From assembly GCF_900104035.1 (NCBI RefSeq), contig NZ_FNIT01000007.1:124001-188000 (forward strand): a stretch of 64,000 bases of DNA. The letters are read 5' to 3'. The position numbers and the translations under genes were made by a program. This DNA comes from Aureimonas jatrophae. GTDB taxonomy: Bacteria; Pseudomonadota; Alphaproteobacteria; Rhizobiales; Rhizobiaceae. Below are positions 48,101 through 56,841 of this stretch, in pieces (positions within the stretch are counted from its first letter, which is position 1; every line of letters starts with the position of its first letter). The notes under the pieces were generated by a model. That model worked only from the letters and a program-made list of their open reading frames with translations. It ran no database searches and had not been told where the DNA came from.

Positions 48101-49350
48101 CGATCCGCCCTCGCGCTCTGCAAAGTGGGCGAGGGCTGGGACGGGATGTCGTAGGCGACCTCGACGGGCGCGATCCGGTCTCCTTCCGTGAGCAGGCTGC
48201 CTGCCTTCAGGACGACATGGGTGTCCTCCGCGAGACCGGAGGTGACATGGACGACATCGCCGACGCGAGCACCCGTCTTGACCCGGACGCGCTCCACGAC
48301 GCCCTCCCGCTCCTGCCACAGCGAACTCACGGCGCCATCGATCGAGACGGCGGATGCGGGAACGACGACGCCCTGGTGACGGGAGACTTCGACTTCGCCT
48401 CTCACGAAGGCGCCCGCGGGAAGACCGGCGGTGGCGGACAGGGCAATGCGGGCCCGGCCAAGGCGGGTCACCTCCGTCAACTCTGGCAGGACGAGCCTCA
48501 CCGTGCCGCGCACGGGCGCGTTCTGTCCGGAGATCCGGAGTTCGACGCCCTGTCCGACCCGGACCAGGGCGAAGTCCCGTTCCGCCAGTTCCACCTCAAC
48601 CTCGAGAACGGCGTTCTCCGACAGGATGAACAGCGGTTCACCCGCACTCGCGACCAGCATGCCGACGGTGGCGCCGCGCTTCTGGACGCGCCCGGCGACG
48701 GGGGCGCGTACCAGCGTCTTCTCGAGGCGAGTTGCCAACCGGGCCGCCTCGGCCTCGATCACCTGTCGATCGATCACGGCGAGCTGCAACGTCTGCGCCG
48801 CGATGGCTCGGGCGGCACCCGCTCGCTTCAGTGCGGTCTCCAGCGTCTCGGCCGCCTGTGAGGACGTAAAGCCCCGCTTCTGGAGGGAGCCGCCACGCCG
48901 CATGTCGCTCTCGGCCTGCGCCAGAGCGATCTCGGCGTCTTCCAGCCCGTTGCGGGCCTGGTTGATGGTCCCCTCGGTACGCAGGAGACGAGCGGACAGT
49001 TCGCGCTCGTCCGCCCGCATCATCGTGTCGTCCAGTCGGGCGAGGACGTCGCCGGCCCGCACGAGATCGCCAGCCTCGACCTCGACGGCCGTGAGGCGCA
49101 GGCCGTCGAGATCCGCCCGGAGCATGATCGCGTCCCGCGGCACGACGGTCCCGGTCGCGCGAACCGTCTGCACCACCTCGCCCGTTCGCGCGACCACGAC
49201 GCTGATGGATTGGGCCCCTTCGGGCATCTGCGCGGCGAGGGGGGAGGCCAGGCACGACGACACCAGCCCGAGCACTCCGACGATGGGTCGCAATCGTGGT
49301 CGCCGGGACGGCAGGGTTCGGATCGGGTGGTTCTGGTGCATGGTCGCCAC
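48097..49350 (-). CDS. RND efflux periplasmic adaptor
   Basis: A 417-residue membrane-fusion protein with a signal sequence (VGVLGLVSSCLASPLAAQ), split lipoyl motifs (LRLTAVEVEAGDLVRAGDVLARLDD and TLVRAPVAGRVQKRGATVGMLV), a helical hairpin and beta-barrel domains ending GDRIAPVEV. It links the RND pump to an outer-membrane channel. The second M (codon 4) is an alternative start. A direct-repeat promoter lies 65-110 bases upstream. Confidence 0.93.
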   Translation of the reverse strand: MATMHQNHPIRTLPSRRPRLRPIVGVLGLVSSCLASPLAAQMPEGAQSISVVVARTGEVVQTVRATGTVVPRDAIMLRADLDGLRLTAVEVEAGDLVRAGDVLARLDDTMMRADERELSARLLRTEGTINQARNGLEDAEIALAQAESDMRRGGSLQKRGFTSSQAAETLETALKRAGAARAIAAQTLQLAVIDRQVIEAEAARLATRLEKTLVRAPVAGRVQKRGATVGMLVASAGEPLFILSENAVLEVEVELAERDFALVRVGQGVELRISGQNAPVRGTVRLVLPELTEVTRLGRARIALSATAGLPAGAFVRGEVEVSRHQGVVVPASAVSIDGAVSSLWQEREGVVERVRVKTGARVGDVVHVTSGLAEDTHVVLKAGSLLTEGDRIAPVEVAYDIPSQPSPTLQSARADR

Positions 49351-49408
49351 GGCGTCGCTCCGGTCGGGTTCGCGGCGGACGTCGAACCGTCCGACCGCCG
49401 ATCCTCAA

Positions 49409-49461
49409 ACCGTAGGATGCTGGCCGTACGTGCCGGATGTCATCGTGTTGCGATACGTTGC
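49409..49461 (-). promoter_or_regulatory. direct-repeat promoter of the RND operon
   Basis: On the sense (minus) strand GCAAC-GTATC-GCAAC (49461-49447) is followed after exactly 32 bases by TACGGT (49414-49409). The layout is the same as at the MBL operon and MipA, and the distance to the start codon is similar (about 97-111 bases for the repeats). Confidence 0.65.
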
Positions 49462-49495
49462 GAAGCATGGGGCCCTGACACCGGGCATGCCGACG

Positions 49496-49801
49496 TCAGG
49501 ACGATTTCGACTCCGCTTCCACCTTTAGCCAGCGCATGATGTTGGCGGCCAAGACCCAGTCGTCTCCGTACTCCGACCCAAAGTCGTAGAGCAGGGCCGC
49601 GCTTATCAGATGTCCCGTTTGCGTCTCGGCAACTGTCATGGGGGCTGCAGCAGGCTGGACTGGCCGATAAGGCCAGAACATCCGCCGCGAATGGTGCAGG
49701 CTGAAGGCATCGACTGTCATGAATGACTTCCCGAACGCTTGGTCGTAGATCGAACCAGAGGGCTTGTGGCCTCGTCGCTCCATTCGCATGGTGATCCGCA
49801 A
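49496..49801 (-). CDS. hypothetical protein, up to 101 residues
   Basis: No family is recognised. The sequence SFMTVDAFSLHHSRRMFWPYRP and GHLISAALLYDFGSEYGDDWVLAANIMRW reads like a real small protein, and an internal ATG would give about 75 residues. The frame lies between the RND promoter and the response-regulator gene, on the same strand. Its start codon and ribosome site are weak, so expression is uncertain. Confidence 0.4.
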   Translation of the reverse strand: MRITMRMERRGHKPSGSIYDQAFGKSFMTVDAFSLHHSRRMFWPYRPVQPAAAPMTVAETQTGHLISAALLYDFGSEYGDDWVLAANIMRWLKVEAESKSS

Positions 49802-49967
49802 GATCGACCGCTACGGTGACTTGGTCCGACATCAACCTATCGATGAGGGAAGGAAGCAGGTTTGCGCGTTGTTGAGTTTTGTGTCGCCGGTGAGCGTTCT
49901 CCGCCACGTTCTCGCTTTTTGTAGCGATTGTCTGGGTGTGGACCAACAAGGTTGATCGCATTCGCGT

Positions 49968-50705
49968 TCAAGCGGACTCGACGCTGGCAGTGAACATGTA
50001 GCCCGCGAGCCGCACCGTGGTCAGCAAGGTGGGCTGCGCTGGGTCCGGCTCGATCTTGGCGCGTAGCCGACTGATATGGACGTCGATCGAGCGCTCGACG
50101 GGACCGGCCAGGCCAGCGTGGGTCATCGTCAGCAGCTGCTCCCGCGACAGGACGCGGTTCGGGTTGCGGCACAGGGCCAGCAGAAGATCGAACTCGGTCG
50201 TGGTCAACGACACGCGTGCCCCGCTCGGGTTGCGCACCTGCCGTCGCTTGGGATCGATCGTCCAGTCGTCGAAGCGAAGCGGGCGCGACGTGTCGCCTTC
50301 CTCCGGCGCATAGGAGGCGCGACGCAGCAGGCTTCGGATGCGGGCCATGACCTCACGGGTCGAGAACGGCTTCGTCACGTAGTCGTCGGCGCCGAGCTCG
50401 AGCCCGACGATCCGGTCGATCTCCTCGTGCTGGGCGGTCAGCATCAGGATCGGGATCGTGCTCTGGGCGCGAAGCCTGCGGCATATCTGGAACCCGTCCT
50501 CGCCGGGCAGCATCAGGTCGAGGACGATCAGGTCGAAGGTCTCACGCCGCATCTGCACGTCCATCTCGATACCGCTTCCGGCGGTGCGGGCCGTCATGCC
50601 CGCTTCATCCAGCGTCTTCGCCAGGAGGGAAGCGATAACCGGATCGTCCTCCACCACGAGGATCATCGGTTGCTCGCGATCGGAGCGTGAGAATGTGGAC
50701 ATCAT
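49968..50705 (-). CDS. OmpR-family response regulator
   Basis: A 245-residue regulator. The receiver domain has acidic residues VVEDD, phosphorylated Asp63 in IVLDLMLPGEDG, and the conserved lysine in DDYVTKPF. The C-terminal winged helix shows LTTTEFDLLLALCRNPNRVLSREQL and VERSIDVHISRLRAKIE, typical of OmpR/PhoB proteins that bind tandem direct repeats. The MM start at 50705 follows the sensor stop by 47 bases. It is likely the activator of the GCAAC-repeat promoters of this cluster, though this is an inference. Confidence 0.93.
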   Translation of the reverse strand: MMSTFSRSDREQPMILVVEDDPVIASLLAKTLDEAGMTARTAGSGIEMDVQMRRETFDLIVLDLMLPGEDGFQICRRLRAQSTIPILMLTAQHEEIDRIVGLELGADDYVTKPFSTREVMARIRSLLRRASYAPEEGDTSRPLRFDDWTIDPKRRQVRNPSGARVSLTTTEFDLLLALCRNPNRVLSREQLLTMTHAGLAGPVERSIDVHISRLRAKIEPDPAQPTLLTTVRLAGYMFTASVESA

Positions 50706-50752
50706 GGTACTCTGCAACGGTTGCAACCAAGGGTGAACGGACGTCATCCGCT

Positions 50753-52114
50753 TCAGGAGTTCGGCGGAGAAGCGTTGCCGAGCGAGGGTAGACGCAGGCG
50801 AACCACAAGGCCGTGCGGCTGGCGATCGTGCAGCTCCAGCGTGCCACCATGGGCTCGCACGATGTCCGCGACGATCGACAGGCCCAGCCCGAAGCCCTTC
50901 GGGGAGTTCGGGCCGCGCGACGCATCGAGCTTGTAGAAGGGCTCCAGAACCAGCTCGCGCTTGTCGGCGGGGATACCGGGACCGTCGTCGGCGACTTCGA
51001 TCCAGTACTCGCTCCCGTTCGGCACCAGGGAAACCACGGCCTCCTGGCCGAACTTGAGAGCGTTGTCGCAGAGATTGTTGACGGCGCGGGTCAGGGCATT
51101 CGGGCGACAGACCGCCGACAACCGATCCGGTCCCTCGTAGCGAACGGGGAAGCCGACATCGGCGAACTCGCATTGAATGGTCTGGAGAAGGCTGGCGACG
51201 TCGAGCTTCTCGGCCTCCTCGCCCAACGCGTCCGTGCGCAGGTAGGCGAGCGTCTCCCCGATCAAGGCGTCGATCTGCTCGATGTCTCCCAGCATCGACT
51301 GACGGGTGGTGACGTCGTCCAGGCGCTCGGCGCGCAGCCGCAGGCGCGTCAGGGGCGTTCGCAGGTCGTGACTGACGCTGCGCAGCATGCGCATGCGCAT
51401 ATCGACCATACTGCGGATGCGGGTCCGCATCCCATTCAGCGCCTTGGCCAACCGAACGATCTCGACGGTGCCGCGCTCGGCGATCGGCGTGTCCTTCGAG
51501 ACGCCGTCGCTTCGATCGAGTTCGTCGACGATCCGTGCCAGCGGGTTGGCGAGCGCCTGAGCCGCGTAGACGGTGAACAGGACCAGAAGCGTTGCGAAGG
51601 CAAGAAGGTAGTAGGTCAGGGGCCCGGAAAAGTCCGTCGTCGATACCATGCTCGGCAGATTGCGCGCGACCAGAAAGGTCGAGCCGTCGATCGGGCACCA
51701 GAAGAACGGACGACCATCGACGATATCCCACCCACCGCCGGACGCCGGATAGGCATCTGGCGGGAACAGCCAGAAAACCCATCTCTCGAACGCGTACCCA
51801 TCGGCCGACATCGCCCGCATGGTCGCGAGAGCGGGTCGGTCGACGACCCGCAGTTCCAGCCCGGTGACGGCGAATCTCTCCAGCAGCCAAGACCGTTCCG
51901 CTTCGTCGGACCGCGCCATGACCTGCGCGATCAGCGACACGCGGTCGACCATCAGGTCGAGATCGGCGGACGCGAGAGGTCCCGTCTCGCGTAGCGGCTC
52001 GATTATACGTCCCACGACGATGACGGAGATCACGGCAACCAGGATCATCAGGATGATCTGGCCGCGCAGTGTCGAAGGATAAAGACGTTTCAAGACCACG
52101 TTCACGGACTTCAC
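50753..52114 (-). CDS. sensor histidine kinase
   Basis: A 453-residue membrane kinase. One helix at residues 17-36, a periplasmic domain of about 125 residues, a second helix at 166-187, a HAMP linker, and the phosphorylated His249 in RSVSHDLRTPLTRLRLRAE. The ATPase part has NLCDNALKFG, DDGPGIPADKR and GFGLGLSIV. It phosphorylates the regulator encoded 47 bases downstream. The GTG at 52114 is the start of the long form; GTG 52105, with GAGG upstream, is also possible. Confidence 0.93.
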   Translation of the reverse strand: MKSVNVVLKRLYPSTLRGQIILMILVAVISVIVVGRIIEPLRETGPLASADLDLMVDRVSLIAQVMARSDEAERSWLLERFAVTGLELRVVDRPALATMRAMSADGYAFERWVFWLFPPDAYPASGGGWDIVDGRPFFWCPIDGSTFLVARNLPSMVSTTDFSGPLTYYLLAFATLLVLFTVYAAQALANPLARIVDELDRSDGVSKDTPIAERGTVEIVRLAKALNGMRTRIRSMVDMRMRMLRSVSHDLRTPLTRLRLRAERLDDVTTRQSMLGDIEQIDALIGETLAYLRTDALGEEAEKLDVASLLQTIQCEFADVGFPVRYEGPDRLSAVCRPNALTRAVNNLCDNALKFGQEAVVSLVPNGSEYWIEVADDGPGIPADKRELVLEPFYKLDASRGPNSPKGFGLGLSIVADIVRAHGGTLELHDRQPHGLVVRLRLPSLGNASPPNS

Positions 52115-52993
52115 CTCGGACGGGGTCGTTCATGCCGAACCAGGGGAGCCGCTCGGTATCGTGCGCTCGTCCGATCGTAGTCCAGACCGAGCCCCGAACC
52201 CACCGAAGTCGGAACGCACGGCGACCACGGCGCGCGAACACGTGAGCAGAGGCACGTTCGATCGGGGCACGAGGCCGGTCGCGAACTCGTATGGAAAGCC
52301 GCGAAGCGAAGCCGGGACAGTCCCTTGCGGACCGACATCTCGTCGCTCGGGTGCCGCTTGCGGGGCGAGAACGCCCGGCCGGTACCGGTTTTCGAATAGT
52401 CCGACGTCTTTCCATCGAACACCACGGGAAGCATGGCTTCGCACTTCCGTCGGTAGGCGAAGGCGTTACCTCCCGTGGCTTGCCGGGAGAACATCCCTTT
52501 GGCCATCAGGGACAGACGGACGGCACCGCTCGGCGGCACGATGTTCACGGTTGTAGGTCCTCGAAGTCGAAGGTGACGACTCGCCCGCGAGCGTCGTGGA
52601 ACCGGCTTCTACGACATGCTCCACCGCCGGCTTGTGTGGAAATGTTTCGGTTTGTGTCGACGAGCTTCGCGGCGACATCGATCGAGCGCCCTTCAACGAC
52701 CGCGTTCGAGACGGTCTGCACGTTCTGTCCATGGAACCTCAGGACGAGGGAGGGCCACCGTAGATATCCTGAAGTTATCGCTTCCCTGCCATCTGTACGG
52801 ACCGGACGTCAGCCGGCGGCTCCCGGACCATCGAGAATTGGGTTCAGGGACGTGAGGCGACGATCACCTCGTCGCAACACATGGCAACACTTCAAAATCT
52901 CGTTCGCACCGTCGAGCGGCTACCCCTGGAACGTCCAAACGCTTCCCGGTCGAGTTCATTCGCCTCTCCGGGACCCAGAGTACCGGAGTTCCC
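52115..52993. other. 879-base region between divergent sensor kinase and MipA genes
   Basis: Open frames exist on both strands, but none has a recognised product or good ribosome site. The region should hold the promoter of the two-component system and, near the right end, that of MipA (the repeat box at 52874-52888). It is rather long for a plain promoter region, so an unrecognised small gene is possible. Confidence 0.5.
52874..52926 (+). promoter_or_regulatory. direct-repeat promoter of the MipA gene
   Basis: GCAAC-ACATG-GCAAC at 52874-52888 is followed after exactly 32 bases by TACCCC (52921-52926, then T). The repeats are about 106-120 bases before the MipA start codon, in the same orientation as at the RND and MBL promoters. 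Confidence 0.55.
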
Positions 52994-53890
52994 ATGTCGC
53001 GTTCGTCCATCTCGCCGTCGTCCCGCCGTACAACTGCAAGATTTCTCAAGCGTCTACTCCTCGCCGGGCTATCGATGACCGCCTCCGTGACCTCCGCGTC
53101 CGAGGCCGTGGCGGCCGATGCGTCCGTCGACGAGATGCGCAGCGGCGAGGTTCCATCCGTCTCGTCGCAGCCTGACCCCTCCCGTTTCGGGCGGATCGTC
53201 GAGCGCCTGGGCGAATGGGAGGTCGTGGTTGGGGGCGGTGCGCTGATCGAGCCCGAGTACGAAGGATCGGACGAGTTCGAAGTCACCCCCGTCCCCTTCG
53301 TCTCCGCAACCTACGGTGACTGGCTGAAGATCGATCCGACGGGTGCAGCCGCTACCGTCTACCGGACCGATGCGATCCGCCTGGACGGGCTGCTCGGCTA
53401 CGAGACGGGACGCTCGGAAGACGACTCCGACAGGCTCCGGGGTCTGGGCGACGTCGACTTCGGCGTGAACGTCGGAGCGCTGGCCGCCCTAGAGGTTGGA
53501 CCGGCAGAACTCTTTGTCAGCGCCCAGAAGACCATCGGCGGAAGCGACGGCTTCGTCGCCGAAGCGGGAGCCGAGGTCGAGTATGCCGTCTCGCAGTCAC
53601 TGTTTCTCGGCCTGAAGGGTTCGGCGACCTTTGCCGATGAGAAGCACATGCAGGCCTACTTCGGGATCGACGCCGTGCAATCCGTCCGTTCCGGCTACGC
53701 GGCATACGAGCCGGACGCCGGCATCAAGCGCGTCGATCTCGCTGCCACCGCCACGTTCGCCTTCAACGAGAACTGGTTCGCACGGGGTGAGGCGGGTGTG
53801 GGCGTTCTGATCGGCGATGCCGCCGACAGCCCGATCGTTCAGGACGAGATCCAGCCGTCCGGTCTGCTGCTCGTCGGCTACCGGTTCTAA
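52994..53890 (+). CDS. MipA/OmpV-family outer-membrane protein
   Basis: A 298-residue outer-membrane beta-barrel. A signal sequence ending at AVAA (about residue 41) is followed by VVVGGGALIEPEYEGSDEFEVTPVPFVSATYGDWLKI, the start of the MipA/OmpV barrel, and by alternating strands to the terminal LLLVGYRF with the C-terminal phenylalanine. Members bind or sense cationic antimicrobials in some bacteria and often neighbour two-component systems. The adjacent sensor kinase is divergently transcribed. It may be the first gene of a unit with the membrane methyltransferase 235 bases downstream. Confidence 0.9.
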   Translation: MSRSSISPSSRRTTARFLKRLLLAGLSMTASVTSASEAVAADASVDEMRSGEVPSVSSQPDPSRFGRIVERLGEWEVVVGGGALIEPEYEGSDEFEVTPVPFVSATYGDWLKIDPTGAAATVYRTDAIRLDGLLGYETGRSEDDSDRLRGLGDVDFGVNVGALAALEVGPAELFVSAQKTIGGSDGFVAEAGAEVEYAVSQSLFLGLKGSATFADEKHMQAYFGIDAVQSVRSGYAAYEPDAGIKRVDLAATATFAFNENWFARGEAGVGVLIGDAADSPIVQDEIQPSGLLLVGYRF

Positions 53891-54125
53891 GGGCATCGGG
53901 CCGTCCTGAGACATGCACTCGGGAAGCCTCGGCTCCCGGGTCTGCCAGCCTCCGAGCGACACTCCGGTCCCGACATCCGTGAACGAGTGGCCTCGAACGC
54001 ACCCCGGCCTCGTTCCGGAGCGCGAGCCTTCGGAGGCCGCAACATTCCGTAACCGAATGAAGCGTCGGGCATCGCGCCGACATTCCATTCTGATCCCGAC
54101 GCGCCCTCATAACTGCGAGTTCGAG

Positions 54126-54761
54126 ATGACGTTTGATCTATCGACTGTCCTTGCCGGCCTGGACGAGATCCAGTCACGCAGGAAGCTAGCCGTCTGGACG
54201 ACGGTTCTCGCACTGGCACCGGCGTTCTTCTTCACGCGTTCGTCGGCGGAGCCCGGTTCCTGGACGCACGGCCTCGTTGCCGGCGTCGGCGTCGCGATGG
54301 TCGTCGCGGCGGTCCTGGGACGGTCCTGGTGCACGCTCTTTATCGGCGGACGGAAGGTCCGCGACCTCGTGACGGTCGGTCCCTATTCGATCGTCCGCAA
54401 TCCCCTGTACGTCTTCTCGTTCCTGGGCGTCGGCGGGCTCGCGGCACAGACCGGAAGCCTCACCGTGACCCTTCTTGTGACCCTGATCGCCGCCGCCCTT
54501 TTCGTTCCCGTGGTCCGGGAGGAGGAGACGGCGCTCGCTCGTCTCCATGGAAAACGGTTCGACGCGTACCGCGACGCCGTCCCGCGCTTCATTCCCAGAC
54601 CCTCCCTTTGGCGCAGCGTCGACGTTCTGTCGGTCGCACCGGGGCGCTGGACCCGCACCGTTCTTGACGGCTGCGTCATGCTGGCCATCATTCCGCTCGT
54701 CAGGAGTCTTGGTTGGGTCCAGGCGACCATGCCCGAACTCCCCTTGCTGCAACTTCCTTGA
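54126..54761 (+). CDS. isoprenylcysteine carboxyl methyltransferase-like membrane protein
   Basis: A 211-residue protein with about five helices and the ICMT/phospholipid methyltransferase motif GPYSIVRNPLYVFSF, followed by REEETALARLHGKRFDAYRDAVPRFIP, which is the SAM-binding region of the family. Bacterial homologues have unknown substrates, possibly lipids. The ATG at 54126 has a weak ribosome site; the upstream open frame is shadow. The GRKVRDLVTVGPYS segment matches family proteins closely. Confidence 0.87.
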   Translation: MTFDLSTVLAGLDEIQSRRKLAVWTTVLALAPAFFFTRSSAEPGSWTHGLVAGVGVAMVVAAVLGRSWCTLFIGGRKVRDLVTVGPYSIVRNPLYVFSFLGVGGLAAQTGSLTVTLLVTLIAAALFVPVVREEETALARLHGKRFDAYRDAVPRFIPRPSLWRSVDVLSVAPGRWTRTVLDGCVMLAIIPLVRSLGWVQATMPELPLLQLP

Positions 54762-54845
54762 ACCGAACGACCGCGGACACCGCACACGCTTCATTCACCA
54801 TCACGCCCCATGATTGCGTTAGGAGCAGCGCAGGAGGGCATGTGA

Positions 54846-55025
54846 ATGACCGATCGCCTCAGAGTCCTCCCGTCGCCGGCGATTACGTCTCTCGTTCGCC
54901 AGGCGATGCGCTGCTCCCCTTCCCATCGCATCGACCGCCGGATCCCCGCACGCATCGGCGACCTGCTGGACGCGCTCGACGAGGCGGCGCCCCGTCGTGA
55001 GGGACAGAAGGTAGAACCCGTATGA
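54846..55025 (+). CDS. small protein, 59 residues, start of an overlap chain
   Basis: A frame of 59 codons with an AGGAGG ribosome site eight bases before the ATG. The C-terminal half IDRRIPARIGDLLDALDEAAPRR is weakly like the helix of NepR anti-sigma factors (PDRF-LLxxLD), but no general-stress sigma factor gene is nearby and the similarity is slight. Its stop overlaps the next ATG (ATGA). The gene was missed by length filters. Confidence 0.55.
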   Translation: MTDRLRVLPSPAITSLVRQAMRCSPSHRIDRRIPARIGDLLDALDEAAPRREGQKVEPV

Positions 55026-55135
55026 TCAGCCGACGTGCAGCTCAGGGCGCTGTTGGCGCCTCCATGAGCACCGGCGTCATCACAGGCAATCGAAAACGAA
55101 GCGTTGGACGGCTTGTTGGGGCAGAAGGCCGATGA
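55022..55135 (+). CDS. 37-residue reading frame linked by ATGA overlaps
   Basis: Starts MISRRAAQGAVGASMSTGV and ends VGAEGR. Its ATG overlaps the stop of the 59-residue gene by four bases, and its stop overlaps the ATG of the 144-residue gene by four bases. It has no family and little complexity; it may exist mainly to carry ribosomes between the two neighbours. Confidence 0.35.
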   Translation: MISRRAAQGAVGASMSTGVITGNRKRSVGRLVGAEGR

Positions 55136-55566
55136 ACAACATCACGACCGAGGAGGTGATCGACAGTCGGGCAGCGAACGCTCTCTTCGCGGATGCACGT
55201 ATGTCACAGATGGCCGAACGGGGTATCAGCTTCGGAGGCGTTGATCCGAAGATCGTAGCGTCGGCCTTAGACAGGTTCAGCAGTACGCAAGGTGGTTTAT
55301 GGGTCGGCGGTCGCGCGGTGGTGACGCGTAGCGCCTTCGTCTTCAAAGCGAACAGAGTGAACCGGCTGGCGCACGTTGACGGAGATCAACTCCGCTTTGA
55401 GATACCGTTGCGGGAGATAACATCCGTCACATACCGGTTCGGATGGCTTTCGGGCATTGTAGATATAGGCAGCGACCGAGGCGTGTTTTTGATCCGATCG
55501 TTCCGTGCGAAAGCTTTCGCCCAGATGATCAATACGGCAAGCGCAAACTCGCGGGATGCTCGATGA
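55132..55566 (+). CDS. PH/GRAM-like domain protein, 144 residues
   Basis: An all-soluble protein whose region from residue 55 to 135 (GGLWVGGRAVVTRSAFVFKAN, then FEIPLREITSVTYRFGWLSGIVDIGSDRGVFLIRSF) has the strand pattern of bacterial PH/GRAM domains, which bind lipids or proteins at membranes. The match is by pattern only. AGAAGG is just upstream of the ATG. No other domain is seen, and its role is unknown. Confidence 0.6.
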   Translation: MNNITTEEVIDSRAANALFADARMSQMAERGISFGGVDPKIVASALDRFSSTQGGLWVGGRAVVTRSAFVFKANRVNRLAHVDGDQLRFEIPLREITSVTYRFGWLSGIVDIGSDRGVFLIRSFRAKAFAQMINTASANSRDAR

Positions 55567-55703
55567 GCGAACCTCAACGTCACGTTGAGCAAGATCGAGT
55601 TGCCGGCCAGCACCTGACGGTTCAGATGGCGATGCTGGGTGGAAAGGCGACAGTCCGCTTCTGAACGAGGTTGGCGGTAAGCTGCCGGTCGCGATGAGGC
55701 GAC

Positions 55704-56123
55704 CTACCGGTTGATCGCGAAATCGAACTGACCGAGCAGCGGTAGACGCCTCAGGCCGAGTATCTCTATCCCGCCTTCTTGAGCAACACCATCGTAGATG
55801 AGGAGGCGGTTCACCCGTCCGCCGTACCCGGTCGTGCGTCGACCGTTGCCGAAGCCGCATTCCATCCCTGCGCAGAAGACGAAGGCCGTTCCCCAGCTTG
55901 GGTTCTCGGGATGGCCTCGCAATCTGATCTCGATTGCAGGCGACAGCGAAAGCGGGATCACGCAGTCCGCATCGGCGATGCACAAGGCTTCCCCAGCCAC
56001 GGGCTCGAACGTACCGAGGGTCAGCCCGTATCGAACGGTGTACCGCACCGGTTCCGCGGCGGAGGCGAGGGCGGGGGATGCGGCTAGCCCCACGGCCAGG
56101 GCGAGGCCGGCTTTTCCGATCAT
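55704..56123 (-). CDS. secreted hypothetical protein, 139 residues
   Basis: A signal sequence (GKAGLALAVGLAASPALASA) followed by a beta-rich periplasmic domain with two cysteine pairs (EALCIADADCVIPL and VFCAGMECGFG), probably disulfide-bonded. No family is recognised. The ATG at 56123 overlaps the stop of the upstream membrane protein by four bases, so the two are co-translated partners. Confidence 0.65.
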   Translation of the reverse strand: MIGKAGLALAVGLAASPALASAAEPVRYTVRYGLTLGTFEPVAGEALCIADADCVIPLSLSPAIEIRLRGHPENPSWGTAFVFCAGMECGFGNGRRTTGYGGRVNRLLIYDGVAQEGGIEILGLRRLPLLGQFDFAINR

Positions 56124-56800
56124 GTCGCGATCCCGCCCTCTGGGACTAGCGGCTCTCGCAGTTCCGGAAGCTTCGGCGTCTTGCCAGTGCATCGCTGCAT
56201 GAGTTCAAGAAACGGCTCCCGGTTCCGCGCATACACGCTGTCTTGTCCGGGTGCATATGGCCACTCGAAGCGAAGAGACCCAGAAAACACCTCGGATGTA
56301 ACCGTGTCCGTACCTTGGCGAGTCTCGCGGAATGCCTGATGCCTCATCATCTCACCCGGCACCTCCACGTTTATGTAGTACGCTTCGTATCCCTGGCCGG
56401 GAACGAGGACCTTTTCGACGGTGATGTCGTCGGCGCGGACGTGGCTCCAGTCGTAGATTCGCCGCTCAACCTTCGTGACCGTCGGATCGCCCTCGTCGAC
56501 GGTCCTGCTCACAAGCTCGACCCGACACCCGACGTTTCGCCTGACGGTCATCAACGTAGGATTGAGCTGCTCGGATTGCGTCTTCGCCTCCCAGCGTATG
56601 ATGTACATCCCGGCAGTTCTCGGGACGCTGCGTGGCGGAATGGCGTAGATGAGGTAGAGGGTCGTCTCCTCGGGCGACATCGCGTATCGAGCTGCGTCCA
56701 CAGTCCGGTAGACCGCGACCACTGCGAGCGTGACGCAGAGCGCTGTCAGACCTCCGAGGACGATGCGCAGCAGGCAAGTGCCTTCCCTTAGATTGGTCAT
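56120..56800 (-). CDS. membrane-anchored hypothetical protein, 226 residues
   Basis: An N-terminal helix (LLRIVLGGLTALCVTLAVVAVY) is followed by a periplasmic domain of about 190 residues rich in beta strands (TLYLIYAIPPRSVPRTAGMYIIRW; YINVEVPGEMMRHQAF) with two cysteines. No family is recognised. It forms a two-gene operon with the secreted protein whose start overlaps its stop. The upstream spacer contains copy A of the dispersed repeat. Confidence 0.65.
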   Translation of the reverse strand: MTNLREGTCLLRIVLGGLTALCVTLAVVAVYRTVDAARYAMSPEETTLYLIYAIPPRSVPRTAGMYIIRWEAKTQSEQLNPTLMTVRRNVGCRVELVSRTVDEGDPTVTKVERRIYDWSHVRADDITVEKVLVPGQGYEAYYINVEVPGEMMRHQAFRETRQGTDTVTSEVFSGSLRFEWPYAPGQDSVYARNREPFLELMQRCTGKTPKLPELREPLVPEGGIAT

Positions 56801-56841
56801 CCCACGCCTGTAGCATCACCACGTTCGGTCATCTGTCTATC

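Noticed and set aside
52111-52548. 145-codon frame ending with a four-base overlap at the sensor-kinase GTG
   Set aside because: The overlap is tempting, but the protein has no recognisable pattern, the second half is low-complexity, and the kinase may start nine bases later, which removes the overlap.
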